64,000 nucleotides of DNA from UBA6080 sp964607515 (GTDB lineage Bacteria > Fermentibacterota > Fermentibacteria > Fermentibacterales > JCC-6), in assembly GCA_964607515.1 (NCBI GenBank), contig CAZSKU010000008.1:21190-85189 (forward strand). The letters are read 5' to 3'. Positions within the stretch are counted from its first letter, which is position 1. The number at the start of each line of letters is the position of its first letter. The notes below the pieces were generated by a model, which ran no database searches, was not told the DNA's origin, and was given only the letters and a program-made list of their open reading frames with translations. Below, in pieces: positions 16,342 through 24,051 of this stretch. The position numbers and the translations under genes are program-made.

Positions 16342-17714
16342 ATACCCAGAACCAGTTTCACCGTGGTGAAGTAGATCACCACCCCGGTGATGTCCACCAC
16401 CGAAGCCAGCACCGGGCTCGCCACCACCGCCGGATCCAGCCGGAACCTGTAGGCCCCCAGGGGCAGCGCAGCTCCGGCCAGGGTGGAGGTCACCACCTGA
16501 ATGGCCAGGGCCATCCCTATGGCCAGACCTATCCTCTCCAGGGTGAATCCCTCGGGCAGAGGTCCGCCGTGCCCCAGCAGCATCACCCTGCCGTAGGCCA
16601 GAAGCCCCAGCAGAGCGCCCAGCATCACGGACACCCTGAGTTCCTTCCAGAGGATCCCTCCGATGTCCCGGGGGCCGAGTTCCTTCAGGGACAGGGCCCT
16701 GATCACCAGGGTCGCCGCCTGGCTTCCCGTATTGCCTCCTGCGCCGGCCAGCATGGGTATGAAGGCCGCCAGGATGGTGAACTGGAGTAGAAGGCCCTGG
16801 AAGCTCTGAATCACGAATCCCGACACAAGTCCCAGAAGGGCCAGGCCGGTCACCCAGAACACCCGGTTTCTGAAGTGCCCCAGGGAACCGGTTCTCAGAT
16901 AGGCCGACGCCTCGTGGCTTCCGGCGATGGCCATGAACTTCTCCATGTCCTCGGTATGCTCCTGGGTGATGATGTCCAGGGCGTCGTCGTGGGTGACGAT
17001 CCCCACCAGAGCCTCCGAGGTGTCCACCACGGGAAGGGCTATGAGGTCGTACTTCTGAATCTTCCTGGCCGCCTCCTCCTGATCGTCCCCCACCCGTGCG
17101 GAGATGATCTCGGTGTGCATCAGATCTCCCACCAGCCTGTCCCTTCGGGCCACTATCAGGTCCTTCAGGGATACGTAGCCCAGAAGTCTTCTCTCCCGGT
17201 CCACTACGTAGGCCGAGTAGATGGTCTCCCGGTCCGGGGCGATCTCCCTTAGCCTCTCGATGGCAGCGCTGGCGGTGAGGTCCGGGCTGAGGGCGGCGTA
17301 GTCCGAGGTCATCACCGCCCCGGCGGTTCCCTCGTCGTAGGCGGTGAGCCGGCGGATGTCCTCCCTTTCCGCCTGGGCCATGGCGGGAAGGATCTCTTCC
17401 CTCCGGTCCTCCGGCAGGCTCTTGAAAAGGTCCGCCCGGTCGTCCGGGGGCATGTCGGTAAGGAGCCGGGCAACCTCCCGTCGCTTCAGAATCGCGATGA
17501 GATCCACCTGGAAATCCCGGTCCATGTGGGTGAAGACGTCCGCCCGGAGCTGGCCCTCCAGATGCCTGAGGACGTCCCGGGCCTGTTCCGGGGCCAGCCC
17601 CTCCAGCACCTCGGCGGCGGTGGCGGGATGGCTCTCGCCGCACAGCTCCGCTATGGCCGGGTAGTCCGCCCGGGCCAGCAGGTCCCGCAGGACATCGGCA
17701 TCGAATGGGTTCAT
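16338..17714 (-). CDS. mgtE: Magnesium transporter MgtE
   Basis: MgtE is a homodimeric Mg2+ channel gated by cytoplasmic Mg2+. The 458-residue protein shows the N-terminal helical domain (to about residue 130), paired CBS domains (about 138-255, including VDTSEALVGIVTHDD), and five C-terminal helices with the pore signature AAFIPMLAGAGGNTGSQAA near 325. The ATG at 17714 has GGAGGAG upstream. A long GC-rich leader with base-pairing potential precedes it and may carry regulation. Confidence 0.95.
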   Translation of the reverse strand: MNPFDADVLRDLLARADYPAIAELCGESHPATAAEVLEGLAPEQARDVLRHLEGQLRADVFTHMDRDFQVDLIAILKRREVARLLTDMPPDDRADLFKSLPEDRREEILPAMAQAEREDIRRLTAYDEGTAGAVMTSDYAALSPDLTASAAIERLREIAPDRETIYSAYVVDRERRLLGYVSLKDLIVARRDRLVGDLMHTEIISARVGDDQEEAARKIQKYDLIALPVVDTSEALVGIVTHDDALDIITQEHTEDMEKFMAIAGSHEASAYLRTGSLGHFRNRVFWVTGLALLGLVSGFVIQSFQGLLLQFTILAAFIPMLAGAGGNTGSQAATLVIRALSLKELGPRDIGGILWKELRVSVMLGALLGLLAYGRVMLLGHGGPLPEGFTLERIGLAIGMALAIQVVTSTLAGAALPLGAYRFRLDPAVVASPVLASVVDITGVVIYFTTVKLVLGI

Positions 17715-17867
17715 CCGGTTCTCCTCCGTTCACCCGGGGGCCCCGCCCCGGGCCGGAGGGGGGTCTACAAGACGGCTACGGCCGGGTAGAGGCAACCCCT
17801 GCGGTTCGACGGGCCGGGACTCGAAAACTCTTCTGTGCCACCACCCCCCGGAGGGGGTTGATCGGGT
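17715..17867 (-). other. GC-rich, potentially structured leader of mgtE
   Basis: The 153 bases between the DUF454 stop and mgtE contain no gene but have strong pairing potential. A long-range stem joins CCGGGGGGT (minus strand, 17851-17843) with ACCCCCCTCCGG (17764-17753), enclosing about 80 bases, and a second hairpin (17733-17752) stands just before the ribosome binding site. I do not find the conserved GGUGAGGCUCC core of the M-box Mg2+ riboswitch, nor a tRNA. Regulation is therefore a hypothesis. Confidence 0.45.
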
Positions 17868-18311
17868 TCACTCATTGTTCTTTCGCGGGGTCCTTTCAAT
17901 CCCGGGGGATATTATTGCCCCGGATGCTTCCCCGTCGCAAGGGCCGGGGGGCCTGCGAAGCCTCACGAGGTGGAGGGTTACTCCGATCCCAACCGCCAGC
18001 AGCAGAAACCTCACGGGCAGCGAGGACGAGAAACCGAGCGCCGTGACTCCCAGGCTGCCCCAGAGAACCGCCAGGGTGACGGCCCTGGTGGTGCGCCCCA
18101 TGGCCCGGTGTTCCCTGTAGTTCCTGATGTAGGGGCCGAAGACCCTGTGGTTGAAAAGGTACCGGTGAAGCCTGTCGGAACTCCTTACGAAACATGCCGC
18201 CGCCAGGATGAGGAAGGGGGTGGCGGGCAGCAGGGGCAGGAACACCCCCGCCGCCCCGAGAGCCAGGAAGATAAGGCCTGCGGCCGCCAGAAGGATCCTG
18301 CCTGGAGAAAT
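17868..18311 (-). CDS. DUF454 (YbaN-like) inner-membrane protein, unusual start
   Basis: The protein has the family core FLPLLPATPFLILAAACF followed by LFNHRVFGPYIRNYREHR, with four hydrophobic segments in all. The family's first helix (ILLAAAGLIFLALGAAGV) is encoded upstream of the first ATG (18245), but no in-frame ATG, GTG or TTG precedes it. The likely start is an ATT at 18311, two bases past the stop of the ferritin-like gene and downstream of GGGGCGGGGAG. The called protein is about 147 residues. Function of the family is not established. Confidence 0.75.
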   Translation of the reverse strand: MSPGRILLAAAGLIFLALGAAGVFLPLLPATPFLILAAACFVRSSDRLHRYLFNHRVFGPYIRNYREHRAMGRTTRAVTLAVLWGSLGVTALGFSSSLPVRFLLLAVGIGVTLHLVRLRRPPGPCDGEASGAIISPGIERTPRKNNE

Positions 18312-18313
18312 GG

Positions 18314-18844
18314 CTACTCCCCGCCCCGGGATGCCACGAAGCCAAGGGCGGCGGGAAGACCGGTGGCCGAGGAGGTGCCGGCCCAGGTGGCCAGGTAGGC
18401 CGCTCCCAGCTTCTCGATGTGCCCCTTCTCGTTCTCGAAGTAGTTCAGGTGCACCTGTTCCTCACCGATCACCTCCTCGAATATCCTTGCAGTGACTGTA
18501 TCGCCGGCCTCCCGGCACCGGGAGAGGAATCCGCTGTAGGCCGTGATGGTGTCCTCCTCCAGTACCGAGTCGAAGCCGAAGATCACCTCAACCTCCTGGC
18601 CGTGCTGAACCTTGGCGGACCTGTCGGTCCCGGGTTCTCCGCCCAGCTCCTTGATCCTCTCCGCGAACATCTCTGCGTGGCGCATCTCGTCTATGGCGAT
18701 CAGCTTCACCTTTCCGGCCGGCAGCCCGTAGTCCATATCGTCGAGGTTGTAGTGCTGGTTCATGTACTGGACGATGGCGTGAAGCTCCATCGCCCTGGCC
18801 CTGTTCAGCATCTCCACCACGGCGTTCTTCTGTTCCGCCTTCAT
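18314..18844 (-). CDS. Ferritin-like (bacterioferritin-type) protein
   Basis: A 176-residue four-helix-bundle diiron protein. Ligand residues appear as ELHAIVQYM (residues about 18-26), DEMRHAEMF (near 50) and EEVIGEEQVHLNYFE (near 125), the E...ExxH twice pattern of bacterioferritins and related proteins. It may store iron or detoxify peroxide and oxygen in this anaerobe. The ATG at 18844 follows GAGAGGAG; the open frame further upstream lacks homology. It sits 77 bases beyond the FAD oxidoreductase gene. Confidence 0.85.
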   Translation of the reverse strand: MKAEQKNAVVEMLNRARAMELHAIVQYMNQHYNLDDMDYGLPAGKVKLIAIDEMRHAEMFAERIKELGGEPGTDRSAKVQHGQEVEVIFGFDSVLEEDTITAYSGFLSRCREAGDTVTARIFEEVIGEEQVHLNYFENEKGHIEKLGAAYLATWAGTSSATGLPAALGFVASRGGE

Positions 18845-18921
18845 ATCGGCTCCTCTCATTCCGGCACTCCGCGGCGCCTTGCCGCCGGGAAGCCGCCGGA
18901 GCTTCCCCGTTGCCTGGTCCG

Positions 18922-20325
18922 TCAGTCCTCCACAACATTGTTCAGGAAGGTCTGCCTGGCGACCGCCCAACCCCGGCGGTCCCAGCCGGAAACCGGGTCA
19001 AGGCACCGGGCCCCCGCGACCCCCATTCCCATGGCGTGGTGCACGTTGTCGTGAACGAACAGCCCCTGCCGACCCAGGGTGACAAGCCCCGGAATCCCCA
19101 GAAGCCATCGGTCCATGGCGTCGAAATGCGGGCGCCACCCGGGGGGATAGGAAGGGTAGGCTTCGGGTATCCTTCTTGTAAAAACCGCTTCCACCGACGG
19201 CAGGGGAAGCCCAGCTCCGGCCATCTGCCGGACCGCCGCGAAGGCGATCTCCCGGTCGTCCATGCTCCACACCGGGTCGCTCCTCCAGCAGGGAATCTCG
19301 AGGCAGATACCGGTTCCGTTTTCCGTTTCTTCCGCTCCTTCGTAGTTGAGCCTCTCGGACACCCTGGAGAAGGATGTTCCCCTGCCCGGAAAGTAATGGG
19401 CGTCGAAGGGGGTTAGCCTTCCCGTTCCGAGCTTGAGGAAGAGCAGCACCATGGACCTGAAGCCCAGGGAGCCCGCCGCTTTCGCAATCTCCACAGGCGC
19501 ATCCGGTTTCAGGACGGCCGCCAGGTCGGGCAGGGGCAGGGTGGAGAAGATGAAGTCCGCAGGAAGAGTATCGTCCAGCCCGTCCCTGCGGAAATTCACC
19601 CTGCCGGGTTCAGCGGCGGAGGGAGCTACGACTTCCTTCGCCTCCGCTCCCGTGATCACCCTGCCTCCCAAGGTCTCTATCCTCTCCGCGGCGGCTGTGA
19701 AAAGGCCGCCGAAGCCTCCCCGGGGGTAGTGGAACACCCTTCTCCTGCCCCGGCTGGAGACGGCCCTTCGAATCATGGCGCCCAGGGACCCGGAAGCCAC
19801 CCTCCTTCGGGCCTGCTCCCGGTCCAGCTCCCCGGCGGGAAGCCCCCAGAGCTTCTCGGCGTAAGGTCCGTAGAACCTTCCGGAGACGGTCCTGCCGAAC
19901 CGGCGCTCCATGACGCTTCCGAAGGAGGCCCCTTCCCGGGGCATTTTTCGCAAGGGCACCAGAAGGGCGTCCCGAAGGATCCCCGCGGTGAAGGAGGGGG
20001 GCAGCTTAAGCATCGCGTCCAATGGTTTCAGGGGAAACTTCAGAAACTTTCCCTCCAGGAGAATCCTGCCGTTTCTGGGCACCGTGAGCAGCCCGTCCCC
20101 CAGGAGTTCCCGGGCCCTGTCCAGAATGTCCGCCGGGGCGGCAGGATGCAGCCTGTGGCTTCCCTGGTCCCAGACGAGTCCCTCCCTGGGGAAGCTGCCC
20201 GCCAGCCCTCCGGGAAACTCCTCCCTCTCCAGAACCGAGACATTCAGCCCGGGGTGCCTCGACAGAAGCTCAAGCGCGGTCCAGAGTCCGCAGGGACCTC
20301 CCCCCAGCACCGCCACCCGGCTCAC
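18922..20325 (-). CDS. FAD-dependent amine-oxidase/protoporphyrinogen-oxidase-like protein
   Basis: The 467-residue flavoprotein starts with the FAD-binding motif VAVLGGGPCGLW (residues 4-15), then the acidic residue of EREEFPGGLAGSF near 36-48. Such NAD(P)-binding Rossmann-like amine-oxidase proteins are common in glycan and polysaccharide clusters, where they resemble UDP-galactopyranose mutase and HemY. The GTG at 20325 lies eight bases after the asparagine synthetase stop. With asnB and a glycosyltransferase upstream, a role in modifying a sugar or lipid-linked glycan is likely, but the substrate is unknown. Confidence 0.75.
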   Translation of the reverse strand: MSRVAVLGGGPCGLWTALELLSRHPGLNVSVLEREEFPGGLAGSFPREGLVWDQGSHRLHPAAPADILDRARELLGDGLLTVPRNGRILLEGKFLKFPLKPLDAMLKLPPSFTAGILRDALLVPLRKMPREGASFGSVMERRFGRTVSGRFYGPYAEKLWGLPAGELDREQARRRVASGSLGAMIRRAVSSRGRRRVFHYPRGGFGGLFTAAAERIETLGGRVITGAEAKEVVAPSAAEPGRVNFRRDGLDDTLPADFIFSTLPLPDLAAVLKPDAPVEIAKAAGSLGFRSMVLLFLKLGTGRLTPFDAHYFPGRGTSFSRVSERLNYEGAEETENGTGICLEIPCWRSDPVWSMDDREIAFAAVRQMAGAGLPLPSVEAVFTRRIPEAYPSYPPGWRPHFDAMDRWLLGIPGLVTLGRQGLFVHDNVHHAMGMGVAGARCLDPVSGWDRRGWAVARQTFLNNVVED

Positions 20326-20333
20326 CGGGGAGT

Positions 20334-22283
20334 TCAGAGCCTGCTCCTTCCAGGAAGGATGTAGTCCAGGTAGCGGGTGGAAGCCAGGTACAGGTCGTAC
20401 CAGAGGGCGTAGTTCAGAATACCCCAGATGGCCCTTCCGTGATCGGACACCCCCTGCTGGTGCTCCCGCCAGAGGAGTTCGATTCCCTTGCGGTCCAGAA
20501 GTCCGGAGGAGAGCGCCCCTGAGGAGAAGAGGGTGTCCCGGGCGAACTCCTTCAGGGACGACCTGAACCAGTCGGAATAGGGCATTTCCAGCCCCACTTT
20601 CCTCTTCCGCAGCACAGGATCCGGAAGCACCCCCTTCATGGCCCGCCGAAGGAGGTTCTTCTTCCTCAGACCTGGAAGCTTGAGGCTGTCGGGAACAGAA
20701 GCCAGAAACCTGACCAGGGCCGTGTCGGTGAAGGGCACCCGGGCCTCCACCGAATAGGCCATGGTCATCCTGTCGTTTTTGATCATCAGGTCGTTGGGAA
20801 GGTGGCAACAGGAGTCAATTCTCAGGATCCGGGAGAGGTCCGTCTCCCCGGGATGGCTTTGGTAGATTCCGCCGAAGTATGAGTCCGACCCGGAAAACCC
20901 GCCTGTAACCGCCCCGGGAAAGACCATCTCCCGGGTGGAACCGGTGAGTACGGCCCTCCATGCGAAATGAGACTCGGGCACCCCAAGCTCGCACCCCGAG
21001 GTGAACCTCTTGGCCTTGAACTCGAAACTGAGCTTGCGGCGGGAGACCGGAAGCATCCTGGCCGCCGGTGCGGCCACCCCCCTCCGGATGAAACCCGGAA
21101 CCCACCTTCTGTAAAGAGCCCTGGCCTTAAGGGCCGCGTGGGTGTCGTAACCCGCGAACACCTCGTCCCCCCCCTCGCCGGAGAGCAGCACGGTCACCAG
21201 GGGGGCCGCCTTCCCGGAGAGCATCATGGTGGGCACCGCGGAACCGTCGCCGTAGGGCTCGTCTATGTGGGCGAGACACCTGGGAAGCATGTCCGCCACC
21301 CTTTCAGGCAGCACAGGTATCGTATGGTGCTCGGTGCCCAGCCGGCCGGCCACCATGGCTGCGTAACGGGATTCGTCGAAACTCGGCTCGCGGAAGGCAA
21401 GGGAAAAGGTGTGGAAACTCTCCCCTCCCCGGCTCCGGGCCATCAGGGCCGCCAGGGCGCTGGAATCCAGCCCCCCGGAGAGCATGACACCCACAGGCAC
21501 ATCGCTTACCAGCTGCCGGTCCACCGCCTCCCCCAGAAGCCGCCGGGATTCCTCCACGGCGGTGTTCAGGTCCATTCTCCGGTCCTGTGTGTAATCCAGG
21601 TCGAAGAACCTTCGTCTGGAAACCTCCCCTCCGCCGGGGCGGTATTCCAGCAGGGTGCCGGGTTCCAGCTCGGTGATGCCCCGGAAGGGGGTGAGGTTCC
21701 CGGGTACGTAGTTGAAGGCCAGGTAATGGAAAAGAGCCTCCGGGTCGGCTTCCCGGGATGCTCCTGGAACCTGGAGCAAAGCCTTGATTTCGGAGGCGAA
21801 CCACAGGGCGCCCCGGTGTTCACGCAGAAAGAGAGGCTTGATGCCGAAGGGGTCCCTGGCCAGAAGAAGGAGGTTCCGCCGGGAGTCCCAGATCGCCATG
21901 GCGAACATGCCTTCAAGGTGCTCCGGGAACGTGGGGCCAAGGGTTTCGTAAAGCCGCAGAATAACCTCGGTGTCGGTGCGGGAGCGGAACGGGCCCGGCT
22001 TCTCCAGACCGAACCGGCTGGAAAGCTCGCGGAAATTGTAGACTTCCCCGTTGTAGACGATCCAGACGGTGCCTTCAGGGTTACCCATCGGCTGCCTGCC
22101 CGCCGGAGTGAGGTCGATGACGGAGAGCCTCCGGTGGGCCAGTCCGCAGGGCCCGCTCCACACTGATCCGTGGTCGTCCGGGCCCCGGTGGGCCAGCACC
22201 CCGGACATTGCCGTCAGGGCGGCTTCCGTCTCAGGCCCCGGGGACTCCCGACGGGCCAGGAGGACTCCCGCGAAACCGCACAC
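20334..22283 (-). CDS. asnB: Asparagine synthase (glutamine-hydrolysing)-like protein
   Basis: The 649-residue protein begins M-C-G-F-A-G, placing the nucleophilic cysteine of the glutaminase domain at position 2. HRGPDDHG, YNGEVYNF and the ATP pyrophosphatase loop VMLSGGLDSSALAAL (about residue 260) are all intact. It may make asparagine, or amidate a sugar acid or lipid in the glycan cluster, as many AsnB paralogs do. GTG is the start, five bases after the glycosyltransferase stop. Confidence 0.9.
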   Translation of the reverse strand: MCGFAGVLLARRESPGPETEAALTAMSGVLAHRGPDDHGSVWSGPCGLAHRRLSVIDLTPAGRQPMGNPEGTVWIVYNGEVYNFRELSSRFGLEKPGPFRSRTDTEVILRLYETLGPTFPEHLEGMFAMAIWDSRRNLLLLARDPFGIKPLFLREHRGALWFASEIKALLQVPGASREADPEALFHYLAFNYVPGNLTPFRGITELEPGTLLEYRPGGGEVSRRRFFDLDYTQDRRMDLNTAVEESRRLLGEAVDRQLVSDVPVGVMLSGGLDSSALAALMARSRGGESFHTFSLAFREPSFDESRYAAMVAGRLGTEHHTIPVLPERVADMLPRCLAHIDEPYGDGSAVPTMMLSGKAAPLVTVLLSGEGGDEVFAGYDTHAALKARALYRRWVPGFIRRGVAAPAARMLPVSRRKLSFEFKAKRFTSGCELGVPESHFAWRAVLTGSTREMVFPGAVTGGFSGSDSYFGGIYQSHPGETDLSRILRIDSCCHLPNDLMIKNDRMTMAYSVEARVPFTDTALVRFLASVPDSLKLPGLRKKNLLRRAMKGVLPDPVLRKRKVGLEMPYSDWFRSSLKEFARDTLFSSGALSSGLLDRKGIELLWREHQQGVSDHGRAIWGILNYALWYDLYLASTRYLDYILPGRSRL

Positions 22284-22287
22284 CGGG

Positions 22288-23175
22288 CTAGCGCCTTACC
22301 GCAAGCGCCTCGGCGACCATGCCCACCAGCAGCACCTGAAGGCCGGAAACCATGAAGATCACCGTGCTGGTGGATATGACCGGATAGCTCAGAAGCTCAG
22401 CTCCCAGCCCGACGCTGCCCACGGCGATGGTCATGTCCAGGGCCAGTTTCAACAGCCCCGCCAGGAACAGGGCCAGGGAAACCGGCAGGAAGACCTTAAG
22501 GGGCCGGAACAGAACCGCCAGCCGGAATACCAGCATGAGAAATCCGGCGAAATGACCGGGTCTGATTTTCGAAGTTCCCTCCCTGGTGTGGTAGTCCACC
22601 GGCACGAACGCCACGGGAAGGCCGTCGCAGAGGGAAGCCACGGTGACGGTGGTGGTGAAGGAGAAGCCGTCGGGAAGAAGATTCATGTATCTAAGGGCCA
22701 GCTTCCTGGTGAAGATTCGAAGGCCCGAGTTGAGGTCGGGTATCCTTATGCCGGTGAGGCGGTTGGCCAGCCGGTTGAGAATCCACTTGGCCGGCTTCCT
22801 GGCCAGGGGAATCCGAACGGTCCCGCCGGTGCGGCTTCCAACGGCCATCTCCGCCCCTTCCATGGCGGCCAGCAGGTCGGGGATACGCTCCGCCGGGTAG
22901 GTTCCGTCGGCGTCTATGATGGCCAGGAGATCGGAATCCGTACCTCCGATCCCTGTCTTCAGGGCGGCTCCGTAGCCGCGGTTCACCGGATGTGCCAGCA
23001 CCCGGGCTCCAGCGGTGGAGGCCAGCTCCCCGGTGGTGTCGGTGGAACCGTCGTCCACCACCACCACCTCCCCCGGAATACCGGAGCGTTCCATCACATC
23101 CCTCACCTTCCTGACCGTGGAGACGATGGACTGCTCCTCGTTGAAGGCGGGCACTATCACCGAAAGCCGGTTCAA
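22288..23175 (-). CDS. Family 2 glycosyltransferase with C-terminal membrane helices
   Basis: A 295-residue polyprenyl-phosphate-sugar synthase type enzyme. The GT-A fold shows VIVPAFNEEQSI (residues 6-17), VVDDGSTDTT (near 39) and the DXD-like IIDADGTYP (near 86). Two hydrophobic helices fill the last 70 residues. Such enzymes transfer a sugar from a nucleotide donor to dolichol or undecaprenyl phosphate. It precedes asnB and the FAD protein in a probable operon that builds or decorates a surface glycan. Confidence 0.88.
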   Translation of the reverse strand: MNRLSVIVPAFNEEQSIVSTVRKVRDVMERSGIPGEVVVVDDGSTDTTGELASTAGARVLAHPVNRGYGAALKTGIGGTDSDLLAIIDADGTYPAERIPDLLAAMEGAEMAVGSRTGGTVRIPLARKPAKWILNRLANRLTGIRIPDLNSGLRIFTRKLALRYMNLLPDGFSFTTTVTVASLCDGLPVAFVPVDYHTREGTSKIRPGHFAGFLMLVFRLAVLFRPLKVFLPVSLALFLAGLLKLALDMTIAVGSVGLGAELLSYPVISTSTVIFMVSGLQVLLVGMVAEALAVRR

Positions 23176-23224
23176 TTGGCTCCTTCAGGGGCGGCCCGCG
23201 CCCGGAGACGCGGGCCGTCGGAGG

Positions 23225-23437
23225 TTACTTCAGCCTGCCGAGGGTGGCGAAAAGCCCCCAGAGGCCCGCGGCGCCGACCACGATGTAGATGATTCGGGCT
23301 ATGTCCCAGCCGATCCCGATAATCCCCATCAGAAGGTCTTGTTGATTGTTGAGCGCGTAAATGCCCCAGTTGACGCCTCCCACGACCAGCAGGATGAGAG
23401 CGAGGTAGTCCACGAAACAGGCTTTCTTCCCGGCCAA
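23225..23437 (-). CDS. DUF378 small membrane protein
   Basis: A 70-residue protein with two membrane helices and the family motif VVGGVNWGIYAL near residue 18. I prefer TTG 23437 because AGGAGG stands six bases before it; an ATG at 23467 would add ten charged residues and lies only about ten bases after a TATAAT box (23483-23478, minus strand) that could be its -10 element. The family has no known function. Confidence 0.8.
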   Translation of the reverse strand: MAGKKACFVDYLALILLVVGGVNWGIYALNNQQDLLMGIIGIGWDIARIIYIVVGAAGLWGLFATLGRLK

Positions 23438-23478
23438 ATCACCCCTCCTTTCCGGTTCGTCGTTCATGTGCCAATCTA

Positions 23479-24051
23479 TTATACGAAATCCCCGGAAACG
23501 CCCAGCATCTTCAGGTTCGCCTTCAGAGCGCCCCCGGAGAGAAGGTCCGCCAGGGCGGAGGCCAGATGGTCCGGCCGGAGACCGGGAATCAGCCCGTTGC
23601 CCAGCACCTCCCTCAGAAGGGCGGTGTTCTGCATTCTGGAGTCGGGAAGGTCGTCCCGGAAGACCCTCACCACCCGGATTCCCCTCCGGGCGCACTCCCG
23701 GTGGAGCGCTTCCGTCGAGACCTCCGGTTCGGAACCGTTCCTCACCGCGAAGGGCTGCCACACCGCATCGTAGTACGCCAGGGCGCCCCGGTCCCTGAGA
23801 TAGCCGTTCACCGCCCTGAGAGCCTCGTGCCTTTCCAGTGCCAGAACCAGATCGGCGCATCGGGGGGATATCAGGGGGGAGTACTCCCCTGGACCGGTTC
23901 TGATCTGGGAGACAACCACGCCTCCCCGCTGGGCCAGTCCGTGGGTGTCCACTCCACGAACCTCCATTCCCGCCCGGGAAAGGGCCCTCAGCAGGGCCTC
24001 GCTCAGCAGGCCGATTCCCTGTCCCCCCACGCCGGTGATGTAGATGTTCAT
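23479..24051 (-). CDS. iorB: Indolepyruvate:ferredoxin oxidoreductase beta subunit
   Basis: The 190-residue beta (gamma-domain) subunit of a 2-oxoacid:ferredoxin oxidoreductase. GVGGQGIGLLSEALLRA is at residues 7-23, and VDTHGLAQRGGVVVSQIR near 38 is the matching second motif. It works with IorA to decarboxylate aryl pyruvates from aromatic amino acid breakdown to aryl-acetyl-CoA, reducing ferredoxin. Its ATG overlaps the iorA stop (ATGA). Confidence 0.92.
   Translation of the reverse strand: MNIYITGVGGQGIGLLSEALLRALSRAGMEVRGVDTHGLAQRGGVVVSQIRTGPGEYSPLISPRCADLVLALERHEALRAVNGYLRDRGALAYYDAVWQPFAVRNGSEPEVSTEALHRECARRGIRVVRVFRDDLPDSRMQNTALLREVLGNGLIPGLRPDHLASALADLLSGGALKANLKMLGVSGDFV

Noticed and set aside
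15913..17733. 606-codon frame overlapping mgtE on the same strand
   Set aside because: It is the Gly/Arg/Pro-rich out-of-frame reading of mgtE; mgtE has full family motifs.
17715..17867. tRNA-Sec or M-box riboswitch in the mgtE leader
   Set aside because: A TTCGA and strong stems are present, but no cloverleaf with a UCA anticodon can be drawn, and the conserved M-box core sequence is absent.
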